From an uncultured Prevotellaceae bacterium (GTDB taxonomy: Bacteria; Bacteroidota; Bacteroidia; Bacteroidales; Bacteroidaceae): 64,000 nt of DNA. Shown in pieces: positions 7,973 through 16,529 of this stretch (positions are counted from its first letter, which is position 1; each line of letters begins with the position of its first letter). Below the pieces are notes generated by a model. It worked only from the letters and a program-made list of their open reading frames with translations. It searched no databases and had not been told where the DNA came from. The position numbers and the translations under genes were made by a program. The stretch is from NCBI GenBank assembly GCA_902781315.1, contig CACZIT010000003.1, forward strand, positions 108,211 to 172,210, in the 5' to 3' direction.

Positions 7973-10582
7973 TCACCCCATCGTTAGTACCTTTGTTGAT
8001 TCTTCACCGAACTGCGAGACCACACGGACAGCTATCTTCTTGCCCTTCTCATAAGGAATCGGCTCACTCTTGAATCCATAAAGCGTATCCCAGATGTCTT
8101 CGTTGAACTCCAAACGGAGAGTTCGCTCAGCCTTCTTCTTGGCCAGGTCGCGGGCTACGGTGTCGAGACCTTTACGCCAGGCCGCGAAGTCTTTCTTGTC
8201 GCCTCCACAGAAGTGGATGCTGCGCACCTTGAATAGTCCGCCCGTATAGTTGTCGTCCATCTCCCAATAGGCGATGTCGTTCACATTGCGGGCCTTCACC
8301 TCATCTTGGATGGGGTCGTACATATCCATACCGTTGATTTCCACATGACAGTTACCGTCGCCATCATCCACAAGACTTACGTCAGGCTCACCAATGATGA
8401 TAAACGAGCCCGCTTTCTTGTCTTTTTTCAGCAGACCGTCTTGCAATAGGTCGTCGCTCATGCGAACCTTTGACACTTGGAACGTACCAAAGTTATAGTC
8501 TTTGTTCTCGCCACTCTCTATGCTGTCCTCAAAGGAGAAACCAAGAATCACGAGCCAGTTCGATTCGTCCAAATGCTGGCGAAAGGCACGAATGGCTTCA
8601 TTGACTGCATACTTGCTGACGGTGCCGAACTTGGGGCCAATCATAAAGTAGACGCAATGCTCCGTTCCGTTCTCCTGTTTATAGTAGCCTTTCGCATTCA
8701 AATAAGGCTCGTCCAAATGTTCCATCGAGTGCATCACGGCCTGTTGTTGTTTCATACCATTGCGAATACCGTTAGCCTTCAGGTTGTTGAAGATGCGTTC
8801 CGTAAAGGCTGCATATTCATCAAAGTCGTTTTGCTTGCCATTCAAACTCTCTGGCGAACTCACATCAAGGCTCTGCAAGGTTTCTATGGTGAATGGACCA
8901 CTCACACGAATGCGCTTCTTATCCTCCTCCGGCTGGTCGTAGAGGGTTTCTTCGTCAAAAGGCAAATCATTGGCCAATGCCTTCATTGTGATATGGGGCA
9001 CCTTCTTATAAACAAAACCTCTTCGAATATTAGGATTCTCGCTGTCATCGTATGTTTTATAGTATGGGAACAAAGCCGTAGTCAGTCGCTTCTTGGCAAT
9101 ATTCAACGCTATACGGCTGGTGTCAATTGTAATCCATCTTCGTCCCCATTGCTCTGCGACATATGCTGTTGTACCACTTCCGCAAGTCGGGTCAAGAACA
9201 AGGTCGCCTGGGTCTGATGCCATAAGTATACATCGTTGAATAGGCTTTGTAGATGTTTGAACAACATATTGCTTGTCTTGCTCTGCAGTACCCATTGTGT
9301 CATCCCACAGATTACTCAGATTAACAACAGGGAAATCATCGAAATAAATTTTATAGTTTAGGAAGTCTTTAGTTTTTATAATTCGATTCAATTTGACAAG
9401 TTTGTTCATTCCGTCTGGATATGTAGCAGACCAATGCCTGTTCCGTGGAGGCAAATATGTTTTACCGTCAAATACGAATGGTTGTTCTTCTGATGCAGAA
9501 TCCTGGGATGTAATAGGTCCACCTAAAAAGATTCTTGCACCTTTAGGAAGTAACTGAGGATTAAGTTGTTCTTCTATTCTAATTGGCCTAATAGTTCCAT
9601 CTTTTTCCTCTATTCTGTTATATCTAAGACCTACACCTTCAGTGAGACTCTTTTGAATATACAATTTTCTAATTTTTACCAAGGTAATATCCTTTGAGTA
9701 CCAAAGAATGTAATCTGAAATATTGCTTATAGTATTACTTGCTAATCCACCACTTTTCTTTGTTGTTATCATGCTAATAAAGTTCTCACTTCCATAAACT
9801 TCATCCAAAACGCTTCTAACAAGATGTACATTTTCATCTGATATTTGAACGAATACAGAACCACTCTCTGTAAGCAATTCTCTTGCCATAACTAACCTAT
9901 CACGAAGATAGGAAAGATAGCTATGGATGCCCAACTCCCATGTATCACGGAATGCCTTAATCATTTCCGGTTCACCAGAGATATTACTATCATTGTCTTT
10001 TACATCGCGACTATTCAACTTCATCTGCCAGTTAGAGGCATACTTGATACCATACGGCGGATCAAAGTAGATGCATTGAACCTGCCCTTTCATGCCCTCA
10101 CGATTCAGCAAGGAATTCATCACCAACAGGCTATCACCTTGAATCAGTCGATTCTGCCAGTTGTCACTATGCTTGTAGTAACCAGCCAATCGTTCCAGTT
10201 CATCTTCCTCCCTATCTTGCAAGTCGCCAAAAAGGTCAAGCTGTAACTTGGCACTCTCGCTCTTATGTTCATGCAGTTCATAGAGACTGTCGATAATGGC
10301 CTCCGGGCGAATGTCCTCATGTTTATACAGACTGCGGATGTCCGTTCGCAGTTGGGGCATACGCAAAGGATTGTCTTCATCGTCGTTCTTATACTTGTTG
10401 AGCCAATAGAGTTCCGGGTCGCGTCCACGCTGGAACTCATGGCGGAAGATGTCGTATTCACTCTGTTCGGGCATTCCGCTGATAGCCATCTGTTCCTCTC
10501 CCTGATGGGCACTATCGGGGATAGCTACACGCTTATCTTCGTGTTTAATACTGCTGACGGGTCTGTTCTTATCGTATGTCAT
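7973..10582 (-). CDS. mod: Type III-like Mod: adenine-N6 DNA methyltransferase
   Basis: This 869-residue site-specific DNA methyltransferase has the beta-class motif order: the catalytic DPPY at residues 174-177 (IYFDPPYGIKYAS) comes before the AdoMet-binding DPTCGSGTT at 464-472. The segment between them (about 255-430) contains the target-recognition domain. It is noticeably AT-richer (DNA about 9,290-9,830) than the flanks, as expected for a swapped specificity cassette. The start overlaps the Res stop by 4 bases (ATGA), so the two subunits are translationally coupled. It should methylate the host site and supply specificity for Res. Confidence 0.93.
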   Translation of the reverse strand: MTYDKNRPVSSIKHEDKRVAIPDSAHQGEEQMAISGMPEQSEYDIFRHEFQRGRDPELYWLNKYKNDDEDNPLRMPQLRTDIRSLYKHEDIRPEAIIDSLYELHEHKSESAKLQLDLFGDLQDREEDELERLAGYYKHSDNWQNRLIQGDSLLVMNSLLNREGMKGQVQCIYFDPPYGIKYASNWQMKLNSRDVKDNDSNISGEPEMIKAFRDTWELGIHSYLSYLRDRLVMARELLTESGSVFVQISDENVHLVRSVLDEVYGSENFISMITTKKSGGLASNTISNISDYILWYSKDITLVKIRKLYIQKSLTEGVGLRYNRIEEKDGTIRPIRIEEQLNPQLLPKGARIFLGGPITSQDSASEEQPFVFDGKTYLPPRNRHWSATYPDGMNKLVKLNRIIKTKDFLNYKIYFDDFPVVNLSNLWDDTMGTAEQDKQYVVQTSTKPIQRCILMASDPGDLVLDPTCGSGTTAYVAEQWGRRWITIDTSRIALNIAKKRLTTALFPYYKTYDDSENPNIRRGFVYKKVPHITMKALANDLPFDEETLYDQPEEDKKRIRVSGPFTIETLQSLDVSSPESLNGKQNDFDEYAAFTERIFNNLKANGIRNGMKQQQAVMHSMEHLDEPYLNAKGYYKQENGTEHCVYFMIGPKFGTVSKYAVNEAIRAFRQHLDESNWLVILGFSFEDSIESGENKDYNFGTFQVSKVRMSDDLLQDGLLKKDKKAGSFIIIGEPDVSLVDDGDGNCHVEINGMDMYDPIQDEVKARNVNDIAYWEMDDNYTGGLFKVRSIHFCGGDKKDFAAWRKGLDTVARDLAKKKAERTLRLEFNEDIWDTLYGFKSEPIPYEKGKKIAVRVVSQFGEESTKVLTMG

Positions 10583-13500
10583 AGTTGCTTGATTTTTTCG
10601 TTAATGAGGTTTTCCAATTGGTCAATGTCTCTTACTTCCAGCAAATCCCACTGGCCATATTTTTGCAGGTTGTTGGCTGCTGGAATCCAGTAGTCTTTCA
10701 GATAGTGGCGCTTGGCATCTTTGTTGCCACTCTTGTCGCTTTCGAAATCTTCGCATTCCACAATCAGGTTGACGATGCATTCATCCTCCAATTTCACTTT
10801 CACAATGAAGGTCGGCTGATATTCTTTATTCTCATCGCCAACGGTATAAGGAATACGGAAACCAAGATAAGTGTTCTTTACCCAGCATACGACGTTCTCC
10901 ATAGAGTCTAGCGTTTTGGCTGCTATCTGCTGCCAGCTGTTGTCCTCAGCAATCACATAGTTAACATGACTATTAACTGTGGTATAAACAGGCTTGTTTG
11001 TAGGGCGATAAACATGTTGGGTACTGCCTTCGGGGTTGTAGTAGTTGAGCACGGCAGTTATCTCTTCGTGGTCGGCATTAGCCTTGTGGATTCCTTCGTT
11101 GATGTTGCTCAGCACGGCTTTATAGTCCCATAGCATCACAAGACGTTTCTGGTCTGCACTGCCGTCGCCACCTACAATCTCCAACTGCTCGTTAAACCAC
11201 GTTTCCACTATTCGTTTGATGTCAGGGAACTTTTGGAACTGCTGCCCATGTTCGGGACTGGTGTAATATTCGCGAATCATCAGGTGGGCGAAGTAATAGA
11301 TTACCTCATTGTCGCGCAGTTCCATATAGTCTGTCTTCAACATCTTCTGGTCACCATTCACAATGGTTTGCAAAACAGTCTCGGTAGGAATTCTGTTGAA
11401 GTCGAGTTTGAACTTAGGCAGATCTGTGAAGTCTGCCTTCAAAGCCCCCTCTATATTGTCTGAACGATAACCTGTAATAACAGGGAATCGAATTTCCAAA
11501 GCCTTTCGCTCTGGCAATGCCCTCAAGATAGCCTTGGGTTTCTGTGGTTTAGTAACGACAGTCTTTCCACCTTTGAAAGTATTGAACGGCACACCGATAA
11601 TTCGGGCATATTCTGGTGGGAACTTATAGGTAACATTCTCTGCTTTATATTTTTTAAGGTCTTTACGGTCAATCTCACGCCCTAGTTTGTCATAAGGTAT
11701 CAAGTCATAACTCTGACGTCGCAAAGCACGGCCAACCACTTGTTCACACAGCAGTTGGGAACCAAAAGCACGGATACCACAAACATGTGTAACAGTATTT
11801 GCATCCCAGCCTTCAGTCAGCATGGACACGCTAACGACACACTTGATGTCACCACCAAGTTTTCCTGGTTTGCCAACGGTATTCACCACCTCACGAAGGA
11901 TGTCGGCATCCGTCAGATTATCAGCTGAACCTGCACCATGCTGGTTGGCGTATTCGTGTTTGAATTCCTCAATCTCCTTAGCATAGGCTTTCTTGAAACT
12001 CTCGTCAATACGAGTTGATGCTTCATCGAGTGCAGAAGAGTCAATCAGCAGAGTAGGAAATTTCTCTTTTGGCAGGCCCATCTCGTCATAATTGGAGAAA
12101 ACAGGGAATCGTCCATGACGATAACGTGGTTCTCCATCTTCGTCTACGCCATCTTGATATCCGGCAATATCACGATAAACTTCATGTGAAACAGTAGTGT
12201 TATTGCAGACCACAATCAATACAGGTGGAGCACTATAGAGCGAACCCATTGCCTCGTAGTCTTGTCGCAGACCTTTATCATAATCAATATAGTCGTTGAC
12301 GAACTGTTCCAATGCGGTATTCAACAGCGTTGGCAAATTTGGGGCCTGAGCAATCACAGAAGATTCTACATTGTCTTCTTTGTCCTTCTTTCTCTGGCCA
12401 CGAATACCTCGTTTTGGCAACTTGTCCTTGACGCAATCATAAATATTGCGCAGTTTCGGTTCATCAAGGTCAGGTGTATTGTCGTAGGCTGGCAGGAAAG
12501 GAATCTTTACTAGTCCGCTTTCAATGGCATCAACCAATCCAAAATCACTTACTACCCATGGGAATAATGAATATTCGGGATAGCCAGAACCTTTTAGATA
12601 ATAAGGTGTTGCAGAGAGGTCATAAACCTGCTGGAGTTTATAACCCAATAGTTTCATCTGTCGCAGACCTTCATACCAAACCATAGCGGTCTCGTTTTCC
12701 TGTTTCAGGTCGCTCTTTTCGTCATCAGTCAGGCTTTTGTCTTTATTCTGCTTGGGTAAATAGCAATGGTGAGCCTCGTCGTTAATAACGACAATACGTT
12801 TGCCTTTTACGCCTTTTTCCAAGATGCGACTTAGCATCACACTAAAGTCTTCTTTGTCCTTTTGCGTTTCCAGTTTACCATTAACCCATTTCTGCTTCCC
12901 ATCAAGTGGCGATGCATGTTTACCAGAAAAAACACGAGGCAGAAACTGCTGATAGTTAACAATGGTAATTGAGGAATTCAAGCCTCCGAGTTCCTTTTCG
13001 AACTGTGGAGGAATAAGACCACGTTGATGATAATAATCTGTTCGCTCGAAGTTATTACTTCGCTGGCTATAGTCCAATTGAAGCACTCCAAGACGATCGC
13101 GGATGGTGATACCTGGGGCGCACAGCAAGAAATGATCAGCATAATGAGTATCCATCGGATTCGCTCGCTTATTCAGATAGTTATAAAGAATAAGCATAGC
13201 CATTACGACGGTCTTACCTGTTCCTGTTGCCATCTTGAAGGCTGTTCGAGGTAGCACAAAGGCGTCATCACTTGAAACGGTGTGACGACGTTCACCAAGC
13301 AAGTTCAAAATATAGTTTCCCGTATTGGGGTCACGTTCTGCTATTTCGTTCAACCACACAGCTGTTTCTACTGCCTCGCGTTGACAGAAGAATAAACGGA
13401 GGTTAGGCCTGCGTTCCTTGTTGTTGAACCAGAAATCAAGCAACTCCTTTGTGATTCGAGAGGATTTCGGATAACCACTCTCACGCCACGCCTTCACTTC

Positions 13501-13749
13501 CTTTCGAATGCTGTTTATGAAATCCGCATTAGGATCAACAGAAGAGAATGCCTCCATAGAAAACATATTCTTCTGGCTTCGTTTAGGTACGATATTCACA
13601 TCATAGCCAAAAGGTCGTCGTCCATTGATGACGGTCTCATAGTCTATGTTGCCATCCATATCGGTATCGTAATAACACCTCGGTTCCTCGTAGGGATTAT
13701 TCAATACGGGGTTGTCACTTTGAATAATTGTTTTGTTATCTTTATCCAT
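10579..13749 (-). CDS. res: Type III-like restriction endonuclease, Res/BPTD_3080-type helicase subunit
   Basis: The 1,056-residue superfamily II translocase-nuclease has Walker A ATGTGKT at residues 174-180, DEAH at 324-327, SAT at 379-381, TEGWDAN at 645-651 and VGRALRR at 672-678. The C-terminal region near residue 980 has an IVECEDFESD stretch followed by Lys, consistent with a PD-(D/E)xK nuclease. With the coupled Mod it forms an ATP-dependent restriction enzyme that cuts DNA lacking the host mark. It is the first gene of the operon, and a TATCTTTG -7 element lies about 112 bases upstream of the start. Confidence 0.92.
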   Translation of the reverse strand: MDKDNKTIIQSDNPVLNNPYEEPRCYYDTDMDGNIDYETVINGRRPFGYDVNIVPKRSQKNMFSMEAFSSVDPNADFINSIRKEVKAWRESGYPKSSRITKELLDFWFNNKERRPNLRLFFCQREAVETAVWLNEIAERDPNTGNYILNLLGERRHTVSSDDAFVLPRTAFKMATGTGKTVVMAMLILYNYLNKRANPMDTHYADHFLLCAPGITIRDRLGVLQLDYSQRSNNFERTDYYHQRGLIPPQFEKELGGLNSSITIVNYQQFLPRVFSGKHASPLDGKQKWVNGKLETQKDKEDFSVMLSRILEKGVKGKRIVVINDEAHHCYLPKQNKDKSLTDDEKSDLKQENETAMVWYEGLRQMKLLGYKLQQVYDLSATPYYLKGSGYPEYSLFPWVVSDFGLVDAIESGLVKIPFLPAYDNTPDLDEPKLRNIYDCVKDKLPKRGIRGQRKKDKEDNVESSVIAQAPNLPTLLNTALEQFVNDYIDYDKGLRQDYEAMGSLYSAPPVLIVVCNNTTVSHEVYRDIAGYQDGVDEDGEPRYRHGRFPVFSNYDEMGLPKEKFPTLLIDSSALDEASTRIDESFKKAYAKEIEEFKHEYANQHGAGSADNLTDADILREVVNTVGKPGKLGGDIKCVVSVSMLTEGWDANTVTHVCGIRAFGSQLLCEQVVGRALRRQSYDLIPYDKLGREIDRKDLKKYKAENVTYKFPPEYARIIGVPFNTFKGGKTVVTKPQKPKAILRALPERKALEIRFPVITGYRSDNIEGALKADFTDLPKFKLDFNRIPTETVLQTIVNGDQKMLKTDYMELRDNEVIYYFAHLMIREYYTSPEHGQQFQKFPDIKRIVETWFNEQLEIVGGDGSADQKRLVMLWDYKAVLSNINEGIHKANADHEEITAVLNYYNPEGSTQHVYRPTNKPVYTTVNSHVNYVIAEDNSWQQIAAKTLDSMENVVCWVKNTYLGFRIPYTVGDENKEYQPTFIVKVKLEDECIVNLIVECEDFESDKSGNKDAKRHYLKDYWIPAANNLQKYGQWDLLEVRDIDQLENLINEKIKQL

Positions 13750-13860
13750 TATTGTTTGTTATTCTTATTCTGTTTCCCAATCTGACTCAAATTGTCTCCC
13801 TTTACTTTTTAAAGTCATGAAATCACTATTCATAAACTTTTGATTTAGGTTTCTAATCTG

Positions 13861-13868
13861 CAAAGATA
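13861..13868 (-). promoter_or_regulatory. Promoter -7 box of the defence operon
   Basis: The minus strand reads TATCTTTG, matching the Bacteroidota -7 element TAnnTTTG. A TTTG occurs upstream at a 24-base spacing, which is longer than the usual 19-21, so the -33 part is weak. It is the best promoter candidate for the seven-gene operon that begins at 13,749. Confidence 0.6.
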
Positions 13869-14096
13869 CAAATCTTTTTTGAAATGAAAGCTCAAAACGG
13901 CAAGTTTTTTCGGCGGTTTGCTCAAATCACGTAAAGACGAGAACGGCGGCGGTATGTGAAGAGACGTAGCCACCTGTTGAATAAGCTGGGGCTTAGATGT
14001 GCTGATCCAAACATGTATGCTTATGGGTTGCTAAAGACATACAAAATGTTTTCGTATAGTATTTGTTCCACATTGCTAAGAACAATACTTCGGGAT
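13869..14096. other. Gap between island and chromosome, possible coding relic
   Basis: This stretch marks the change from the AT-rich island to the GC-richer chromosome. On the plus strand an open frame without a start (13,935-14,120) encodes a basic segment, KRRSHLLNKLGLRC followed by MYAYGLLKT. It could be the end of a mobile-element protein such as an intron maturase, but I cannot establish that. No terminal repeats or tRNA attachment site were seen. Confidence 0.3.
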
Positions 14097-14267
14097 TCAG
14101 TCGAAGAGGCTCAAGAATAGTTCCAAAAACCAAATTCCAAGTCCTATACACGCACAGACGACTGTCATACCCACTACAAAGTAAAGCACACTTGTCCAAC
14201 TGAACTCCTCCGTTCCGTCGATTGACATCCAGGTGTCGTCGTCTAATTTCCAATACAACTTACTCAT
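14097..14267 (-). CDS. Small single-pass membrane protein, 56 aa
   Basis: An ATG at 14,265-14,267 opens a 56-codon frame ending in TGA at 14,097-14,099. The first 25 residues are polar and acidic (MSKLYWKLDDDTW). The rest is a strong hydrophobic helix (YFVVGMTVVCACIGLGIWFL) followed by a short end. This soluble-then-membrane layout, together with natural codon use, makes it a more credible gene than a longer overlapping frame on the same strand (13,993-14,253), which has no such structure. No family was recognised. It lies alone between the defence island and the sigma factor gene. Confidence 0.55.
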   Translation of the reverse strand: MSKLYWKLDDDTWMSIDGTEEFSWTSVLYFVVGMTVVCACIGLGIWFLELFLSLFD

Positions 14268-14318
14268 AATGATTCGATGTTAATGAACTGATTATGCCAA
14301 GATGGCATCCTTGCTTCA

Positions 14319-14353
14319 TAGACGTTAGGGACACGCAGCGTCCCTAACGTCTA
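14319..14353. repeat. Perfect inverted repeat, 14-base stem, terminator-like
   Basis: TAGACGTTAGGGAC (14,319-14,332) pairs exactly with GTCCCTAACGTCTA (14,340-14,353) around a 7-base loop. It lies 9 bases beyond the stop of the sigma factor gene and may end its transcript, although no long T run follows. Its core (TAGGGAC...GTCCCTA) resembles the inverted repeat at 44,454-44,518, suggesting a dispersed hairpin family. Confidence 0.7.
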
Positions 14354-14362
14354 TCCCTGTTA

Positions 14363-15028
14363 TTATGCTGCTTCGCGGAGGATGTGGAAGAGGTGTTTCA
14401 TCTGCCTGTCGTTCAGATGGTGCTTGCGGGCAAAGTCGGATGAGGAGTAGCCTTGCCAGAGCATTTGGTGAAGGTCGACGACCAGGGCTCCAGCCCCGCA
14501 CAACCGCTGGTCGGCGTGCTGGCAGAGGCGACTGACTGCGTCGTTGTAGTGGAGGTCCCAGTCGGGAGCCTTCGCGGAAGTGGTTTCCAGAAGGTCGCCG
14601 AGGGTCGAGGAATCTTCGTCGTCGGAACAGAGAGGGGCATCGAGCGACGCGACGTCGTGGCGGAGGTAGTCGTAGGCTGCTTTGTGGATTTCGCTCTCGA
14701 TGCTCCAGGTGGCGAAGGTGATGAAGCGGCAGCCGCGTGTTGCATCGAACCTGTCGGCCGCCTTCACGATGCCTTCGCAACCGGCCATGATGAGGTCTTC
14801 GAGGGGCGTTCCAGACGGGACATACCGCTTGGCCACGGCGACGACGTAGCGCAGGTTGGCCGAGATGAGCTGGTCGCGAGCCTGCCTGTCGCCCTGGCGT
14901 ATGCGGAGCCAAAGGGCGTACTCCTGCTCGTCGGTGAGCGGCTCCGACTTGCTGACGGAGTTGAGGAAACTGTTGACACTGCCGACGCTGCGGTCGGTGA
15001 AACTGATGTTTTTACCATTCTGATACAT
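14363..15028 (-). CDS. Sigma-70-family RNA polymerase factor, divergent
   Basis: The 221-residue protein contains sigma region 1.2 (LTDEQEYALWLRIRQGDRQA) and a good region 2 with RYVVAVAKRY, GTPLEDLIMAGCEGIVKAA and RFITFATWSI (residues about 30-115). The part that should be region 3/4 is degenerate: only a short C-terminal segment (WQGYSSSDFARKHHLNDRQM) could act as a helix-turn-helix. It is larger than ECF factors and smaller than RpoD. It overlaps the upstream gene by 17 bases and is probably co-transcribed with it from the promoter at 15,619-15,650. Target genes cannot be told from the sequence. Confidence 0.75.
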   Translation of the reverse strand: MYQNGKNISFTDRSVGSVNSFLNSVSKSEPLTDEQEYALWLRIRQGDRQARDQLISANLRYVVAVAKRYVPSGTPLEDLIMAGCEGIVKAADRFDATRGCRFITFATWSIESEIHKAAYDYLRHDVASLDAPLCSDDEDSSTLGDLLETTSAKAPDWDLHYNDAVSRLCQHADQRLCGAGALVVDLHQMLWQGYSSSDFARKHHLNDRQMKHLFHILREAA

Positions 15029-15599
15029 ACGTGTAAGGATTTTTAGAGTTATGACTATTGCTGCGAAGTGATGCGTCGATGATGACGTTGCCTCCTCTTG
15101 CGACGAAGGGTATGAGCACCTTGCCGCCGTGGGCTTGCGGACGGTCGATAGCGAAGTCGGCAGCCAGCGGCGATGCCTCGCGGAGGGCTTTGCGCGACTG
15201 CGCCACGCATTGACTGAAGAAGTGGTCGAAGCCCGTGCTGGCTATGGTCTTCAGCAGGTCGGCGCCCTCCTTGAAATAGAGCTGGCTGTAGAGCTGGCGC
15301 AGGGCGTGGCAGTCGTCGGCTTCTGCTGTGCGGCGCTGGTAGCCTTGCGGACGGAGGAGTGTATAGACATAAAGGAGACGCGAGCCGCGGTCGGGGAACT
15401 TCACGGGGGTCTCCCCACCCTCTTCGTCGATGAGCAGCACGTCGTAGCGGCAACGCGTGTTCCCTGTCTGTCTGGCCCTGACCTCGATGGCGACGAGGCG
15501 GGGCAGGAGGCGCAGGTCGTTGTTCATATAGTAGACGAGACGTGTCCTCAGCTCGTCAATGGTCATCGTCTGAACCTGTTTTATGATGCTTGCTTTCAT
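15012..15599 (-). CDS. Hypothetical protein co-transcribed with the sigma factor, 195 aa
   Basis: I chose the ATG at 15,597-15,599 (MKASIIKQVQTMTIDELRTR) because a textbook promoter lies only 20 bases upstream. The frame continues further upstream, but that longer start would include the promoter itself. The protein has no domain that I can name. Recognisable conserved-looking pieces are VKFPDRGSRLLYVYTLLRPQ and LRQLYSQLYFKEGADLLK. It is soluble and mixed alpha/beta. The 17-base overlap with the sigma gene suggests a linked role, perhaps a regulator or partner of that sigma factor, but this is inference. Confidence 0.7.
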   Translation of the reverse strand: MKASIIKQVQTMTIDELRTRLVYYMNNDLRLLPRLVAIEVRARQTGNTRCRYDVLLIDEEGGETPVKFPDRGSRLLYVYTLLRPQGYQRRTAEADDCHALRQLYSQLYFKEGADLLKTIASTGFDHFFSQCVAQSRKALREASPLAADFAIDRPQAHGGKVLIPFVARGGNVIIDASLRSNSHNSKNPYTYVSEW

Positions 15600-15618
15600 A
15601 CTTATTGTAATTTTGACG

Positions 15619-15650
15619 CAAAGGTATAGTTTTTGACAATACACTCCAAA
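15619..15650 (-). promoter_or_regulatory. Promoter of the hypothetical gene/sigma operon
   Basis: On the minus strand TTTG (15,647-15,650) is followed after exactly 20 bases by TACCTTTG (15,619-15,626), a perfect Bacteroidota -33/-7 pair. It fixes the downstream start at 15,599. Confidence 0.85.
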
Positions 15651-15723
15651 CTGTTTGTGTATTGTTAACACAAAGCAAAAAGACTTTAACATTCCTTTAC
15701 TTGGATAATTGGGAAAAAGTTTG

Positions 15724-15731
15724 TAACTTTG
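15724..15731 (+). promoter_or_regulatory. Promoter -7 box of the Nudix regulator gene
   Basis: TAACTTTG matches TAnnTTTG. A CTTG is found 20 bases upstream as a weak -33 element. The Nudix start codon follows at 15,769. This promoter is divergent from the one at 15,619-15,650, with under 80 bases between the two. Confidence 0.65.
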
Positions 15732-15768
15732 TGACATCTAAGAGATACAATATATAATATATGCGCGT

Positions 15769-16506
15769 ATGAGACTGAATGCAAACAATATGTGGGAGTC
15801 GAGATACTGGCACCCAGCCGTCACAGTGGATGCTGTCATCTTCGGATTCGAAGATGAAGAACTGTCAGTGTTGCTGATTAAGCGCAGTCCGGAATCGGAT
15901 GCTTATCCTGACTGCTGGGCGCTGCCTGGAGGATTCATCACTCAAGCCGACAAGTCGGCCAAAGATGCCATCTGCCGCGAACTGAAAGAGGAAACCGGCA
16001 TTGACGGAATCGAACCGATAGAGTTTCAGACGTTCTCGAAGGACGGACGCGATCCGCGCGAGCGCGTCATCAGCATTGCCTTCTACGCACTGGTGAGCAA
16101 GACGAAGTACAATGAGATAAAGGGCGGCGACGATGCGGCGGAGGCACAGTGGCACAAGTTCTGCCAACTGCCTGAGTTGGCATTCGACCATGAGGAAATC
16201 ATCCAGTCGGCCTTCGAACGGCTGCAGCAAAGCATACATTTTGAGCCTATAGCCTTCCGACTGCTTGACGAGCGATTCACGATGTCCCAACTGCAGAGCA
16301 TCTATATAGCGATACTCATGCCTCCTCTTGGCTCGAACAGAGTACGCGACAGGCGTAACTTCGCGAAGAAGATGTCGAAACAGGAATACATAGAGGAGAC
16401 TGAATTTAAAGAAACGGGCAACCCATGGAGGGCTGCCAGACTGTATAAGTTTAACGAAAAGAAATTCAGGGAAGTCAAGAAGAAGAAAATGCGACTGGGT
16501 TATTGA
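15769..16506 (+). CDS. NrtR-like Nudix-domain transcriptional regulator
   Basis: The 245-residue protein has an N-terminal Nudix fold (about 15-145) with a recognisable but imperfect Nudix box (WALPGGFITQADKSAKDAIC then RELKEETGI). The first glutamate of the box is replaced and the loop is one residue longer than usual, so hydrolysis may be lost. Residues about 155-245 form the winged-helix domain seen in NrtR/AraR-type regulators (FTMSQLQSIY, RDRRNFAKKM). In this family the Nudix part binds ADP-ribose or a sugar-linked ligand and controls DNA binding. Its placement near an ADP-ribosyltransferase/NADAR cassette is suggestive, but the target could equally be NAD or sugar metabolism genes elsewhere. 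Confidence 0.85.
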   Translation: MRLNANNMWESRYWHPAVTVDAVIFGFEDEELSVLLIKRSPESDAYPDCWALPGGFITQADKSAKDAICRELKEETGIDGIEPIEFQTFSKDGRDPRERVISIAFYALVSKTKYNEIKGGDDAAEAQWHKFCQLPELAFDHEEIIQSAFERLQQSIHFEPIAFRLLDERFTMSQLQSIYIAILMPPLGSNRVRDRRNFAKKMSKQEYIEETEFKETGNPWRAARLYKFNEKKFREVKKKKMRLGY

Positions 16507-16529
16507 TCCTCAACCGCATTTGGGCTTCA

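Noticed and set aside
1-14096. Integrative element with attachment site
   Set aside because: Composition suggests acquisition, but no integrase, tRNA gene or direct repeats bounding the region were seen in this window.
13935-14120. Basic start-less plus-strand frame at the island edge, possibly the end of an intron maturase
   Set aside because: The similarity is too weak to name, there is no start codon, and it overlaps the small membrane protein gene. It is only mentioned in the gap description.
13993-14253. Minus-strand 86-codon frame overlapping the small membrane protein
   Set aside because: It is out of frame with the more plausible 56-residue protein, is rich in Cys/Arg/His without pattern, and has no family features.
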